Assembly: GCA_016876015.1 (NCBI GenBank) | Contig: VGOD01000001.1 | Location: 62,001 to 126,000 of the forward strand | DNA: 64,000 bases | Direction: 5' to 3' | From: Chloroflexota bacterium | Lineage (GTDB): Bacteria > Chloroflexota > Anaerolineae > CG2-30-64-16 | Shown here: positions 17,374 through 24,706 of the stretch, piece after piece | How positions within the stretch are numbered: position 1 is the first letter of the stretch | Layout: each line of letters starts with the position of its first letter | The notes under the pieces: generated by a model | The model's input: only the letters and a program-made list of their open reading frames with translations | Databases searched by the model: none | What the model was told of the DNA's origin: nothing | Program-made: the position numbers and the translations under genes

Positions 17374-18786
17374 CTACGCCTTCTTCTTCGCCCAATACGC
17401 GTCGAGCAGCTTTTGACACTCGGCCTCGCCCCACTTCAGCCCCTCTTCCGGCGTCTTGCGACCAAAGAGGACTTCCTCCTGCATCTGGCTCATGATCTGC
17501 TCGATCTTGGGTTGCACCGGCGTGATCGGAATCCAGATGTCTTGGGCCATGATGTCGGTGATGTTCTTGAAGTAGGGGTTGCCCTCGGCGGTCTTGGGGT
17601 CTTCATTGCACGACTTCAAGGGCGAGGGGCGCTTCTGCTCCTGCATGAACCAGCACGCGGCCTCTTTGTCCACACACAGCCACTTGGTCAACAGCCAGGC
17701 CGCCCGGGTCTCCTTGACTCCGCGGGGGATCACGTAACCCCAACCGCCGTAGGCCGCGCCCTGCGACTTGCCTTTCGGCCCGTGCGGGATGAGGCTAACG
17801 CCGAGGTTCGGAACCATGTCCGGCGCAAAGTCCTTGATCTTGAAGAACTCCCACGAGCCGTTGATCATCATGGCCTCGAACAGATTGTAGAATGGCCCGT
17901 TCTGCCACTCGCCGGTCTGGGAGTAGAATGCCCGCACCTCCTCGATGCCCACGGTCACGTTCTTGACGTAGTCGGCGACCCACTTCATCGTCTCGAGGCC
18001 TTCGGGCGTGTTGATCGTGATCTTCTTCAGATCGTCGGTCACATACTTGCCGCCGTTGGTGTAGAGCCAAATGACGAACCAGCCGATGCCGCCCTGGACC
18101 GCTGTGACGTTCACGCCGACCTTCTTGAGCTTTTTGCCGTCCTTGATGGTCAGCTTCTGGGAGACTTCGGTCAGCTCAGCCCACGTGGTGGGGACCTTGT
18201 TGGGATCGAGGCCGGCCTGCTTCAGCCAGGCCTTGTTGGTCCACAAGATGTTGAGCGCGCCGCCGGTTGGGAGCGGCAAGATATAGGTCTTGCCGTTGTA
18301 CTGAGAGCCGCGCGCCTCGGCCGGGTAGAACAGATCCAGGCCCACGCTGTCTTGCTTCATGAAGTCGTCCAACGCCAGGAGGGCGTTGTCCTCTACGAAC
18401 GCCGGGAGGTCTTGCCGGCCGAGCATGCTGACGTCGGGTGGGTTGCCGGCCGCCACACCGGTCAGGATCTTCTCCAGGCGCTGCTCCCACGGCTGGAGGG
18501 TCATCTCGACGGTGATCCAGGGGTTCTTCGCCTGGAAGCGCTTGACCATGTCCTCCATCAGCGGGACGCGGTTGCCGCCCCAGTGATGCCAGAAGCGAAT
18601 CGTGGCTGGCTTCTGTTCTGCGGGCTTCGGCGCAGCCGGCGCTGGCGCCTTGGTCGCTTCGGCCGGGGCCGGCGTAGCCGGCGGCTGAGCGCAGGCCGCC
18701 AGCGCGGCGCCTGCACCGGCCAGACTGGACAGTCGCAGGAAATCACGCCGCGACAGCCTTCCGTTGTTGCGAGTTGCCGTTGACAT
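17374..18786 (-). CDS. CUT1 sugar ABC importer, substrate-binding lipoprotein (locus 2)
   Basis: A 470-residue UgpB-like extracellular binding protein. The N-terminus carries the Tat motif SRRDFLRL (residues 12-19) and a lipobox ending LAAC32, followed by a ~30-residue Ala/Pro/Thr/Lys linker before the first beta strand ATIRFWHHWGGNRVPLMEDM. The H-H-W-G-G and later TWAELTEVSQKLT patterns are usual for family 1 solute-binding proteins. An AAGGAGG site precedes the ATG. It follows the LacI gene in the same direction (86-bp gap), which suggests the regulator governs this importer. Ligand unknown; neighbouring UroD-like, FAD, epimerase and transaldolase genes point to an unusual sugar or uronate. 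Confidence 0.92.
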   Translation of the reverse strand: MSTATRNNGRLSRRDFLRLSSLAGAGAALAACAQPPATPAPAEATKAPAPAAPKPAEQKPATIRFWHHWGGNRVPLMEDMVKRFQAKNPWITVEMTLQPWEQRLEKILTGVAAGNPPDVSMLGRQDLPAFVEDNALLALDDFMKQDSVGLDLFYPAEARGSQYNGKTYILPLPTGGALNILWTNKAWLKQAGLDPNKVPTTWAELTEVSQKLTIKDGKKLKKVGVNVTAVQGGIGWFVIWLYTNGGKYVTDDLKKITINTPEGLETMKWVADYVKNVTVGIEEVRAFYSQTGEWQNGPFYNLFEAMMINGSWEFFKIKDFAPDMVPNLGVSLIPHGPKGKSQGAAYGGWGYVIPRGVKETRAAWLLTKWLCVDKEAACWFMQEQKRPSPLKSCNEDPKTAEGNPYFKNITDIMAQDIWIPITPVQPKIEQIMSQMQEEVLFGRKTPEEGLKWGEAECQKLLDAYWAKKKA

Positions 18787-18872
18787 GTTGCTTCCTCCTT
18801 GAGAACTGAATGGGGATGGATCGATTGACGAAGGGTCTTTTTAACTTCGTGCCGTACCGGGAAGGCGCTGAG

Positions 18873-19883
18873 TTAAGCCGATTCCCTGACGATCAATTGC
18901 GTCGGCAGAGAGATACACCAGGCCTCGCCGTCGGGCCTGCCGATCAGCATGACAAGCCGCCGGGCCGCGACTGCCCCGATCTTTTGCATATCGGTGCGCA
19001 CGGTGGTCAGCGGCGGATCGGTGAACCGCGCGATCTCGTAATCCATGAAACCGACCACGGCCAGGTCGTCAGGCACGCGGCGGCCGCTCTCTTTGATGGC
19101 CCGTAGGCCGCCAAGGGCCATGTGGTCGGCTGCATAGAGGATGGCGTCGAGATCGGTCGCTTGCGTCAGCAATCGCTGCGTGCCGATATAGCCATCCTCC
19201 GGGTCGAAGTCTGACGTGTTGACGACCTGACCTTGTTCAAACGGCAGGTCTTGCATAGCCAACGCGTAGCGGTAGCCGCGGAACTTCTCCTCGCTGGTGG
19301 ATGTGACGGGCGAGCCGTTGACCAGGCCGATGCGCCGCCGGCCGGTCTTGGCCAGGTGCCGCACGGCAGAATCCGCGCCGCGCGCATACTCGAACGTGGC
19401 GCAGTTGATGGCGAAGGGATACACCGGTGCGGCCGCCACGACAAAGGGGACCCCGGCCGCCTGCAAGCCGCGGATGAAGTCGCGGTTCACAACCCCGCCC
19501 GAGATCAGCAGACCTGCTACGCCTGGCTCGTGCGCATAGAGCAAGGCCTGATCTGGCGACATGCAGGTGTGCTGCAGACGCAGGGTCAACTCGTGCTCGG
19601 CCAACACCGGCTGCGAGCCGGCCGCCAGCAGCCTCTCCAGCTCGCCGCCAATGATGGCGCCATCCGCGCAGTTGTCCACAGGGCTGCGCGTCAACAGGAG
19701 CGCCACACGGTTTACAGCCGGCGCGCGGCGTTGCTCATCCACCGCGTACTTGAGCTCGCGCGCTGCATCCATCACTGCTGTACGGGTTACATCATCCACG
19801 AAGGGGTAGTTGTTCAGCACACGCGAGACAGTAGAGGGAGAGACGTTAGCTCGTTGGGCGATATCCCGCAAGGTCACGCGCAT
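18873..19883 (-). CDS. LacI family transcriptional regulator (locus 2)
   Basis: A 336-residue repressor-type protein. The N-terminal helix-turn-helix and hinge helix read VTLRDIAQRANVSPSTVSRV followed by LNNYPFV, and the rest is a periplasmic-binding-like effector domain with VNRVALLLTRSPVD, the dimer-interface segment near AGLLISGGVVNRDFI, and the effector pocket loop VVGFMDYEIARFTDPPLTTV. I chose ATG 19883, which follows AGGTGG at 6 bases; a GTG nine bases upstream lacks such a site. The gene sits directly upstream of, and is codirectional with, the binding-protein gene, so it probably responds to the imported sugar or a derivative. Its own operator was not recognised. Confidence 0.92.
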   Translation of the reverse strand: MRVTLRDIAQRANVSPSTVSRVLNNYPFVDDVTRTAVMDAARELKYAVDEQRRAPAVNRVALLLTRSPVDNCADGAIIGGELERLLAAGSQPVLAEHELTLRLQHTCMSPDQALLYAHEPGVAGLLISGGVVNRDFIRGLQAAGVPFVVAAAPVYPFAINCATFEYARGADSAVRHLAKTGRRRIGLVNGSPVTSTSEEKFRGYRYALAMQDLPFEQGQVVNTSDFDPEDGYIGTQRLLTQATDLDAILYAADHMALGGLRAIKESGRRVPDDLAVVGFMDYEIARFTDPPLTTVRTDMQKIGAVAARRLVMLIGRPDGEAWCISLPTQLIVRESA

Positions 19884-19969
19884 GGTGTCCACCTGGAACG
19901 ATGGGAGACGAGAGATAGAGACGAGAAACGTGAAGTGCGAATGCGCAGCATACGCGCGCTCACGACGCC

Positions 19970-19998
19970 AGTATCGCGCTGTTTCTGCAACACGTCAA
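19970..19998 (-). promoter_or_regulatory. Promoter of the locus 2 LacI gene
   Basis: On the minus strand: TTGACG (19993-19998), 17-bp spacer, GATACT (19970-19975), 87 bp before the LacI ATG. Likely promoter for the LacI-importer unit. Confidence 0.55.
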
Positions 19999-20349
19999 GG
20001 GCTCTCTGCAATCTTGCAATAGACTTGCAAATGGCCTTCTGTCCGCGGCCAGAGGCTGCAAAAACCCCGCTCCGACAGACACGGACGGCGTCGCCGGCTT
20101 TCGACTCCCTCTTCGGCCTCCCTGTGCTTCGCTCAGAGTCTACTCAGCGTCTGTTCTGAAAACAGGACGCCCACTGCCTTGGTTTCGAGGCTTCAGCCGG
20201 TTTCTGCCGCCGACCACCAAACCGGCTAATCCCAAAGGAGGCTTCGCACCGCCTCGAATCCAGCTCGCCTGTTTTTCATGCACCGTCCCACAGGGAGGCT
20301 TCGCACTGGCGCCGCGGCCGGCATGGGCAACTGGCCCGGAAATCGTGGG

Positions 20350-20382
20350 AACGTAGCGCAAGATGGCATCCTGCGCTACGTT
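20350..20382 (-). terminator. Hairpin after the last gene of locus 3
   Basis: AACGTAGCGCA (20350-20360) and TGCGCTACGTT (20372-20382) form an 11-bp perfect stem with an 11-nt loop, beginning 10 bp after the stop of FAD paralogue B. There is no U tract, so it may stabilise the mRNA end rather than terminate by itself. Confidence 0.45.
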
Positions 20383-20392
20383 TCCATGTCGC

Positions 20393-21784
20393 TCAGACGA
20401 GCTGCCCATCCCGGCGCAGCATCTCCCGCAGCCCCGTCACATCCACCGCCGCGGGCGCGATGCCTTGCTTGACCGCCAGCGCCGCGGCCGTCCCCGCGGC
20501 CTGGCCGAGCGCCACGCACGTGCCCATCACTCGCGAGCCGGCCATCCCCTCGTGCGTCGCCGAGATGCAGCGGCCCGACGAGAGCAGGTTCGGCGCGCCC
20601 ACCGACAGCAGGCAGCGGTAGGGGATGTCGTACCAATCGCCCGCCGGCGGGTAAAGCTCCTCGTAGCTGCGCATTCGCTCGTATTCGGCGGCGAAGAAGG
20701 GGCAGTCGGTCCCTTTGGGGCATTCCTTCCGGCACAGATGCACCGGGTAGGTGTTGCCGAGCGGGCAATGGATGTCAATCCACCACGAGCCGCGGGCGAT
20801 GGCGTCGGGATATTTCCGGCCCAGGTGGATGTCGTCGCCGTTCAGCGCGTAGGGGCCGACGATCTGCCGGCTCTCGCGCGGACCGACCTGCGGCGAAAGC
20901 TGCTGCACATAGCAGTTCTCGAAGCCGGGCACGCTCGTCCGCAGGAAGCGCACCAGTGTCCAGACGTCGCGGCGGATGCTCAGCTCGGCCCGCGTCATGT
21001 CGGCCGCGTTGTCCGAATCGCCGCCGAAGCGGGTCATGTTGGCCGAGGTGTGATCGAGCTGGTTGTCGTTGCGGTTCAGGAAGCCGGGGTTGTAGAAGCT
21101 CAGCCGGCCGGCCGCCATCTCCGCCTGGACGCGCGCCGCGATCTCCTTCTTGCGCGCCTCATCGGGATGGGCGAAGCCAGCCAGGTGGATGAACGACCCC
21201 ATGGACTCTGGCCGGCCGTCCCAGGCGCGGCCGTGCGTCGTCGGCGCGCCCGCGCGGAACGCCACATCCGCGTCGCCGGTCGCGTCCACGAACACCTTGC
21301 CGCCGACGGCCTGCCGGCCCGACTTGTTCTCGACCAGCACGGCCGCGATCTCGTCGCCATCCCTTGCAACGTCGGCGATGTAGGAGTGCAACAGCAGCTC
21401 AACTCCCGCCTCCTGGCACATCTCGTCCAGGACGATCTTCAGGCACTCGGCGTCGAAGTTGATGCCCCAGACCTTGAGGGTCTCTTCCCAGCGGGGCGCG
21501 CCGCCGAGCGCGTGCATCCGCTCGGTGATCTCGCGCAGGATCCCCTCGACGATGGCGAAATCGGCCGCGTGCGCCTTGTGCGCCAGGATCGGCGCGACTA
21601 GCCCCGCGGTCGCCAGGCCGCCCATGAAGCCGTAGCGTTCGATCAGGACGACCCTGGCGCCGTGGCGCGCGGCCGCGATGGCCGCCGGGACTCCGCCCGG
21701 CCCGCCGCCGCAGACGACGACGTCGGCTTCGGTGACGATGGGGATTTCGCGAGCCGGTTCGGTGATGGTGCGTGATTTGGACAT
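20393..21784 (-). CDS. FAD-dependent oxidoreductase (PF12831 type), paralogue B
   Basis: A 463-residue cytoplasmic flavoprotein. FAD-binding motif VVVCGGGPGGVPAAIAAAR with VVLIERYGFMGGLATAGLV after it (residues ~21-60), the VFVDATGDADVAFRAGAP segment, the QVGPRESRQIVGPYAL motif characteristic of this family, and the closing LLSSGRCISATHEGMAGSRV. A Cys-rich insertion, HCPLGNTYPVHLCRKECPKG, followed by TDCPFFAAEY, lies between the last two motifs, with four cysteines that could bind a metal or an iron-sulfur cluster; it is not in paralogues C or E. It is the last gene of locus 3, 101 bp after paralogue C. Substrate unknown; redox modification of a sugar is an inference from the importer and LacI context. 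Confidence 0.85.
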   Translation of the reverse strand: MSKSRTITEPAREIPIVTEADVVVCGGGPGGVPAAIAAARHGARVVLIERYGFMGGLATAGLVAPILAHKAHAADFAIVEGILREITERMHALGGAPRWEETLKVWGINFDAECLKIVLDEMCQEAGVELLLHSYIADVARDGDEIAAVLVENKSGRQAVGGKVFVDATGDADVAFRAGAPTTHGRAWDGRPESMGSFIHLAGFAHPDEARKKEIAARVQAEMAAGRLSFYNPGFLNRNDNQLDHTSANMTRFGGDSDNAADMTRAELSIRRDVWTLVRFLRTSVPGFENCYVQQLSPQVGPRESRQIVGPYALNGDDIHLGRKYPDAIARGSWWIDIHCPLGNTYPVHLCRKECPKGTDCPFFAAEYERMRSYEELYPPAGDWYDIPYRCLLSVGAPNLLSSGRCISATHEGMAGSRVMGTCVALGQAAGTAAALAVKQGIAPAAVDVTGLREMLRRDGQLV

Positions 21785-21837
21785 AGCATGCTCCTATTGG
21801 AATGGCGGCCATACGGGCCGCGGGACAAACTCGGTGA

Positions 21838-21921
21838 CTGGAAGTCACCGTCTGAAGGCGAAAAGCGGCCTCAGCCACTGGATGCTCAGCCCCTGAGGGG
21901 GCTTCTCATCTTGAGCCCGGG
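21838..21921. repeat. Dispersed ~80-bp palindromic repeat, copy 2
   Basis: This is the reverse-orientation counterpart of 12356-12436, about 85 percent identical by eye. Its end supplies the last codons and the stop (21886-21888) of FAD paralogue C. Confidence 0.7.
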
Positions 21922-23268
21922 AATCCCATTCCCTGCACGCGAGTGCGCATTCGGCAGATACGCGCCCAACTCCTGCAACCTGGCCTGTAACTCCCTGACA
22001 TCCAGGCTGTGGACAGAAACATCACGATCGGCCGAGAGCGCGGCCGCGACCCCCGCGGCCTGGCCCGTGATGAAGCAGCCCGGCATCACGCGAATCGAGC
22101 CCTGGATGGCGCGGTCGCAACTGACGCAACGCCCGGCCACCAGCACGTTGTCGAGTCCGGCCGGGGTGAGAATGCGATAGGGAATGCCGTAGTTCTCTCC
22201 CTTACCGTAGCGCAGCCGTACCCGGAACTCGTCCTCGAACTGCGCATAGAGCGCCTTGTCGGGCCGGTGCGGATGGATGTCCACCGGGTAGTTGAAGCGG
22301 CCGATTTCATCCTCGAAGACCGCCTGCCGTCTGAAATCCTCCACATTCAACACGTAGTCGCCCGCGATGCGCCGGGTTTCACGCACACCCAACAGCGAAC
22401 CGGTCGCGACGAGCGCCATCCGGTCGAATCCATCGAGATAGCGACCGTAGTAGCGTTTATACTCCGCCATCCCCCGGCGACCCCAGAGCAGCGCCCGCGT
22501 CACCGATCGCTCATCCGTCGCGTCCACATCGAAGGTATGCACCAGGTTGCCGGAGCCGAGCCGCTCGCCGATGCGGAAGATGCCGGGCAGGTGGCGGTCG
22601 TGTTGGGTGAAAATCCCCGCGGCGAACGCCTCCTCCAAGAAAGCATCCTGCCGGACGGGATTGGCCTCAGCCGCGTCCCAGTCAATGTCGGCCCACAAGC
22701 TGCACAACGAGCCGGGCATCAGATGGCCGTCCGCGTCCCCCTTCTCGAACGCCGCGCCCGCCCAGGCGGCCAGATCGCCGTCGCCGGTGGCGTCCACAAA
22801 GATCTTCGCATTGATCGCGAAGATGCCACTCTTGGTCGCGCAGAGAGCGTGCTCGACATGCCCACCCTCCGCTTCCACCGCGATGAGCTGCGTGTGAAAC
22901 GCGAAGTCCGCAGCCGACTCAACCATCAGGTCATCGTAGACGCGCTTGAGCGCCTCAGGGTCAATGCCGACCGCGGCGTGCGGATCGTCGAGGTAGAGCG
23001 CCGGGGTATAAGCCTTCAGCCGGCGGTAGATCTCTTCGCCGATGCCGGCCGCCAGGAAGTTGACCCCATCGCCGAAGTGCAGCAGGACGGGAACGAGCGC
23101 GGCCGTGCCCATCCCGCCGAAGCAGGAGTGCCCCTCGGCCAGGAAGACGCGCGCACCTCCGCGTGCAGCCGCCAGCGCCGCGGCCACGCCGGCCGGCCCG
23201 CCGCCCGCGACGAAGACATCCACCTCATGGCGCATGGGGATAGATCGGGTGAAAGAGAGCGTGGTCAT
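21886..23268 (-). CDS. FAD-dependent oxidoreductase (PF12831 type), paralogue C
   Basis: About 460 residues. VFVAGGGPAGVAAALAAARG and CFGGMGTAALVPVLLHFGDG form the FAD site, KIFVDATGDGDLAAWAGAAF binds the ribityl-pyrophosphate region, and LLGVRETRRIAGDYVLNVED plus VLVAGRCVSCDRAIQGSIRV complete the family pattern. It is closest in this window to paralogue E, sharing GSIRV and the DRHLPG...GNLVHTF/AGHIFGV region. The second of two adjacent ATGs has the better ribosome-site spacing. The C-terminus (GIPGLKMRSPLRG) is encoded by a dispersed repeat rather than family sequence. Cytoplasmic; part of the locus 3 operon between a UroD-like gene and paralogue B. Confidence 0.85.
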   Translation of the reverse strand: MTTLSFTRSIPMRHEVDVFVAGGGPAGVAAALAAARGGARVFLAEGHSCFGGMGTAALVPVLLHFGDGVNFLAAGIGEEIYRRLKAYTPALYLDDPHAAVGIDPEALKRVYDDLMVESAADFAFHTQLIAVEAEGGHVEHALCATKSGIFAINAKIFVDATGDGDLAAWAGAAFEKGDADGHLMPGSLCSLWADIDWDAAEANPVRQDAFLEEAFAAGIFTQHDRHLPGIFRIGERLGSGNLVHTFDVDATDERSVTRALLWGRRGMAEYKRYYGRYLDGFDRMALVATGSLLGVRETRRIAGDYVLNVEDFRRQAVFEDEIGRFNYPVDIHPHRPDKALYAQFEDEFRVRLRYGKGENYGIPYRILTPAGLDNVLVAGRCVSCDRAIQGSIRVMPGCFITGQAAGVAAALSADRDVSVHSLDVRELQARLQELGAYLPNAHSRAGNGIPGLKMRSPLRG

Positions 23269-23314
23269 CATCCACTCCAGCCTTGCGTTCGGTCATCCAC
23301 CTCTGCGGGCGCGC

Positions 23315-23450
23315 CGTCGCTGAGCTTGTCGAAGCGACGCGCCCTTCGACAAGCTCAGGGCGCGTCCCCCTTGTCTACTTGTTTCCTTGTGTACTTGCTT
23401 CCCCCTCTACTCACCTGCCGCGTCGTCCCCTTCGACAAGCTCAGGGCGCG
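23315..23450. repeat. Three CTTCGACAAGCTCAG palindromic repeats
   Basis: Core TGAGCTTGTCGAAG with palindromic flanks: CGTCGC/GCGACG (23315-23339), CGCGCCCT/AGGGCGCG in opposite orientation (23338-23364), and a third copy at about 23427-23450. Further copies lie at 17081-17095 and 44796-44820. The third copy provides the stop codon of the UroD-like gene. The remainder of the 172-bp gap shows CTACTTGTTTCC-like direct repeats. Confidence 0.75.
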
Positions 23451-24574
23451 TACTCACCGTACTCCCGGCACACCTCGCAGGCGTACCGATACGACCGGTA
23501 GTCCACGGTCGGCGGCACAGAGTGATCGCTGCCCCAGATGAAGCGGCCGCCGCGTTCCTTCATGCCCGTAACCAGCCGGATCACCTCCCGCTTGATCTCC
23601 GCCAGGTCGCCGGTCTCCAGGATGCGGACATCCATGCCGCCGATGAAGGCCAGCCGGTCGCCGTACTGCTCGGCCAGCGCCAGCGGATCCATGCCCGCCT
23701 TGCGCTCCAGCGGGTTGAGGATGTCGAACCCGGCTTCGAGCAGCAGCGGGATGGCCGCCCGCGCATCCCCGCAGACGTGCAACTCCACGGGCAGGCCGTA
23801 GCCGTGGAGGAAGTCCACGATCTCCCGGTAGAACGGCAGATACATCGTCCGCATCGTCTTGGGCGAGGCGAACAAGCCCCCGCGGTAAGCGAAGTCGTCA
23901 ATTAGCCGCACGCCATCCGGGATGCCGGCTTCGTCCAAGAGCAGCTTCCAGTGGGCCAGGTAGAAATCGGTGTAGACGCGATTGATGTCGAGGATCCAGT
24001 CGGGGTCGAGGACGAGCGCCTGCCAAAAGTCCACATCGCCCATGAAGCCGGATGCCAGTTGGAAGAGCAGCCCGGCCTGGAAGTAGGCGTAAAGCCCCTG
24101 GCTATGGCGCTGGGCCAGGCCCTGCCGAGCGCCTTCGATGTTCACCCGCGCCCGATCCAGATGGAGGAGGTGCGGTCGGTAGTCGCGCTCCCAGATCGCC
24201 CGGCTGGTCATGCGATGATCCACGTGCTCGCGCGCGCCGGCGCGATGCTTCCACGCCTTGACCGCCGCGCCCGCGCCGTTGCGCGTGATGATCCACTCGT
24301 CGGTCTCCGCGATCACCTCCGAGTAGCCGCGAATCGGCTGCGAATCGAGCAGGAAGGCCGGGCCGGCGCGGAAAAGGTCGAAGCCGAAGTGGGATACCCA
24401 GTCAACGGACTGGCTTCTGACCATGCCATCCTCCGTTACGACTTCCTCGGTCGGGTAGCCTTGCTCGAGCCAGGCCTGAATCGTCTCGGGCCAGATTTCG
24501 ACCTCGCGCAAGCCCACACGGATGGGCTGGCGTTCAACCAGCAAGGCGCGGATGATGTCGCGAGATGTGGGCAT
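23441..24574 (-). CDS. Uroporphyrinogen decarboxylase-like protein (locus 3)
   Basis: A 377-residue URO-D superfamily protein starting PTSRDIIRALLVERQPIRVG, a weaker N-terminal signature than the locus 2 copy. It retains the MtaA-like motif VELHVCGDARAAIPLLLEAG, with His and Cys suited to zinc, then LNPLERKAGMDPLALAEQYG, FIGGMDVRIL and IWGSDHSVPP. That pattern resembles corrinoid or folate methyltransferases more than haem-pathway UroD, but no corrinoid protein gene is nearby. ATG 24574 is preferred; the longer frame upstream crosses hairpin DNA. The last codons and stop (TGAGCTTGTCGAAGG) lie in a dispersed repeat, so the original C-terminus may have been lost. It lies between FAD paralogues D and C. 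Confidence 0.78.
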   Translation of the reverse strand: MPTSRDIIRALLVERQPIRVGLREVEIWPETIQAWLEQGYPTEEVVTEDGMVRSQSVDWVSHFGFDLFRAGPAFLLDSQPIRGYSEVIAETDEWIITRNGAGAAVKAWKHRAGAREHVDHRMTSRAIWERDYRPHLLHLDRARVNIEGARQGLAQRHSQGLYAYFQAGLLFQLASGFMGDVDFWQALVLDPDWILDINRVYTDFYLAHWKLLLDEAGIPDGVRLIDDFAYRGGLFASPKTMRTMYLPFYREIVDFLHGYGLPVELHVCGDARAAIPLLLEAGFDILNPLERKAGMDPLALAEQYGDRLAFIGGMDVRILETGDLAEIKREVIRLVTGMKERGGRFIWGSDHSVPPTVDYRSYRYACEVCREYGEYAP

Positions 24575-24618
24575 GGGATGAGTCCTGGATCGCCGAATGA
24601 ATTCGGCGCTGAGAAGCC

Positions 24619-24704
24619 ACACCCGTTGAAACGGGTGTCGAGCCGCGCTGCTGGTCAACCCGTTTCAACGGGTTTTTCGTATCAGCATCGGTTTCAACCG
24701 ATGC
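24619..24704. repeat. Three tandem short palindromes
   Basis: ACACCCGTT-GA-AACGGGTGT (24619-24638), AACCCGTT-TC-AACGGGTT (24657-24674) and GCATCGGTT-TC-AACCGATGC (24685-24704), each with 8-9 bp arms and a 2-nt centre. They fill the 132-bp gap between FAD paralogue D and the UroD-like gene. The middle one is followed by TTTTT on the plus strand only. Confidence 0.75.
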
Positions 24705-24706
24705 CA

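Larger units (their letters stand above)
19884..20392. other. Gap with promoter, TTGCA repeats and a composite dispersed repeat
   Basis: No gene is seen. Near 19911-19926 are copies of the 13-mer AGATAGAGACGAG that is tandemly arrayed at 29068-29158. The LacI promoter is at 19970-19998, with three to four TTGCA direct repeats just upstream of it (19985-20030). From about 20185 to 20262 lies a copy of the ACCAAACCGGCTAAT / AAAGGAGGCTTCGCAC repeat also found at 33777-33842 and 57548-57632, and at about 20313-20340 a CGCCGCGGCCGGCATGGGC block related to 17209-17250. Confidence 0.6.

Noticed and set aside
16717-18783. 688-codon open frame on the plus strand
   Set aside because: It runs antisense through repeat DNA and the locus 2 binding-protein gene, which has clear Tat and lipobox motifs on the minus strand.
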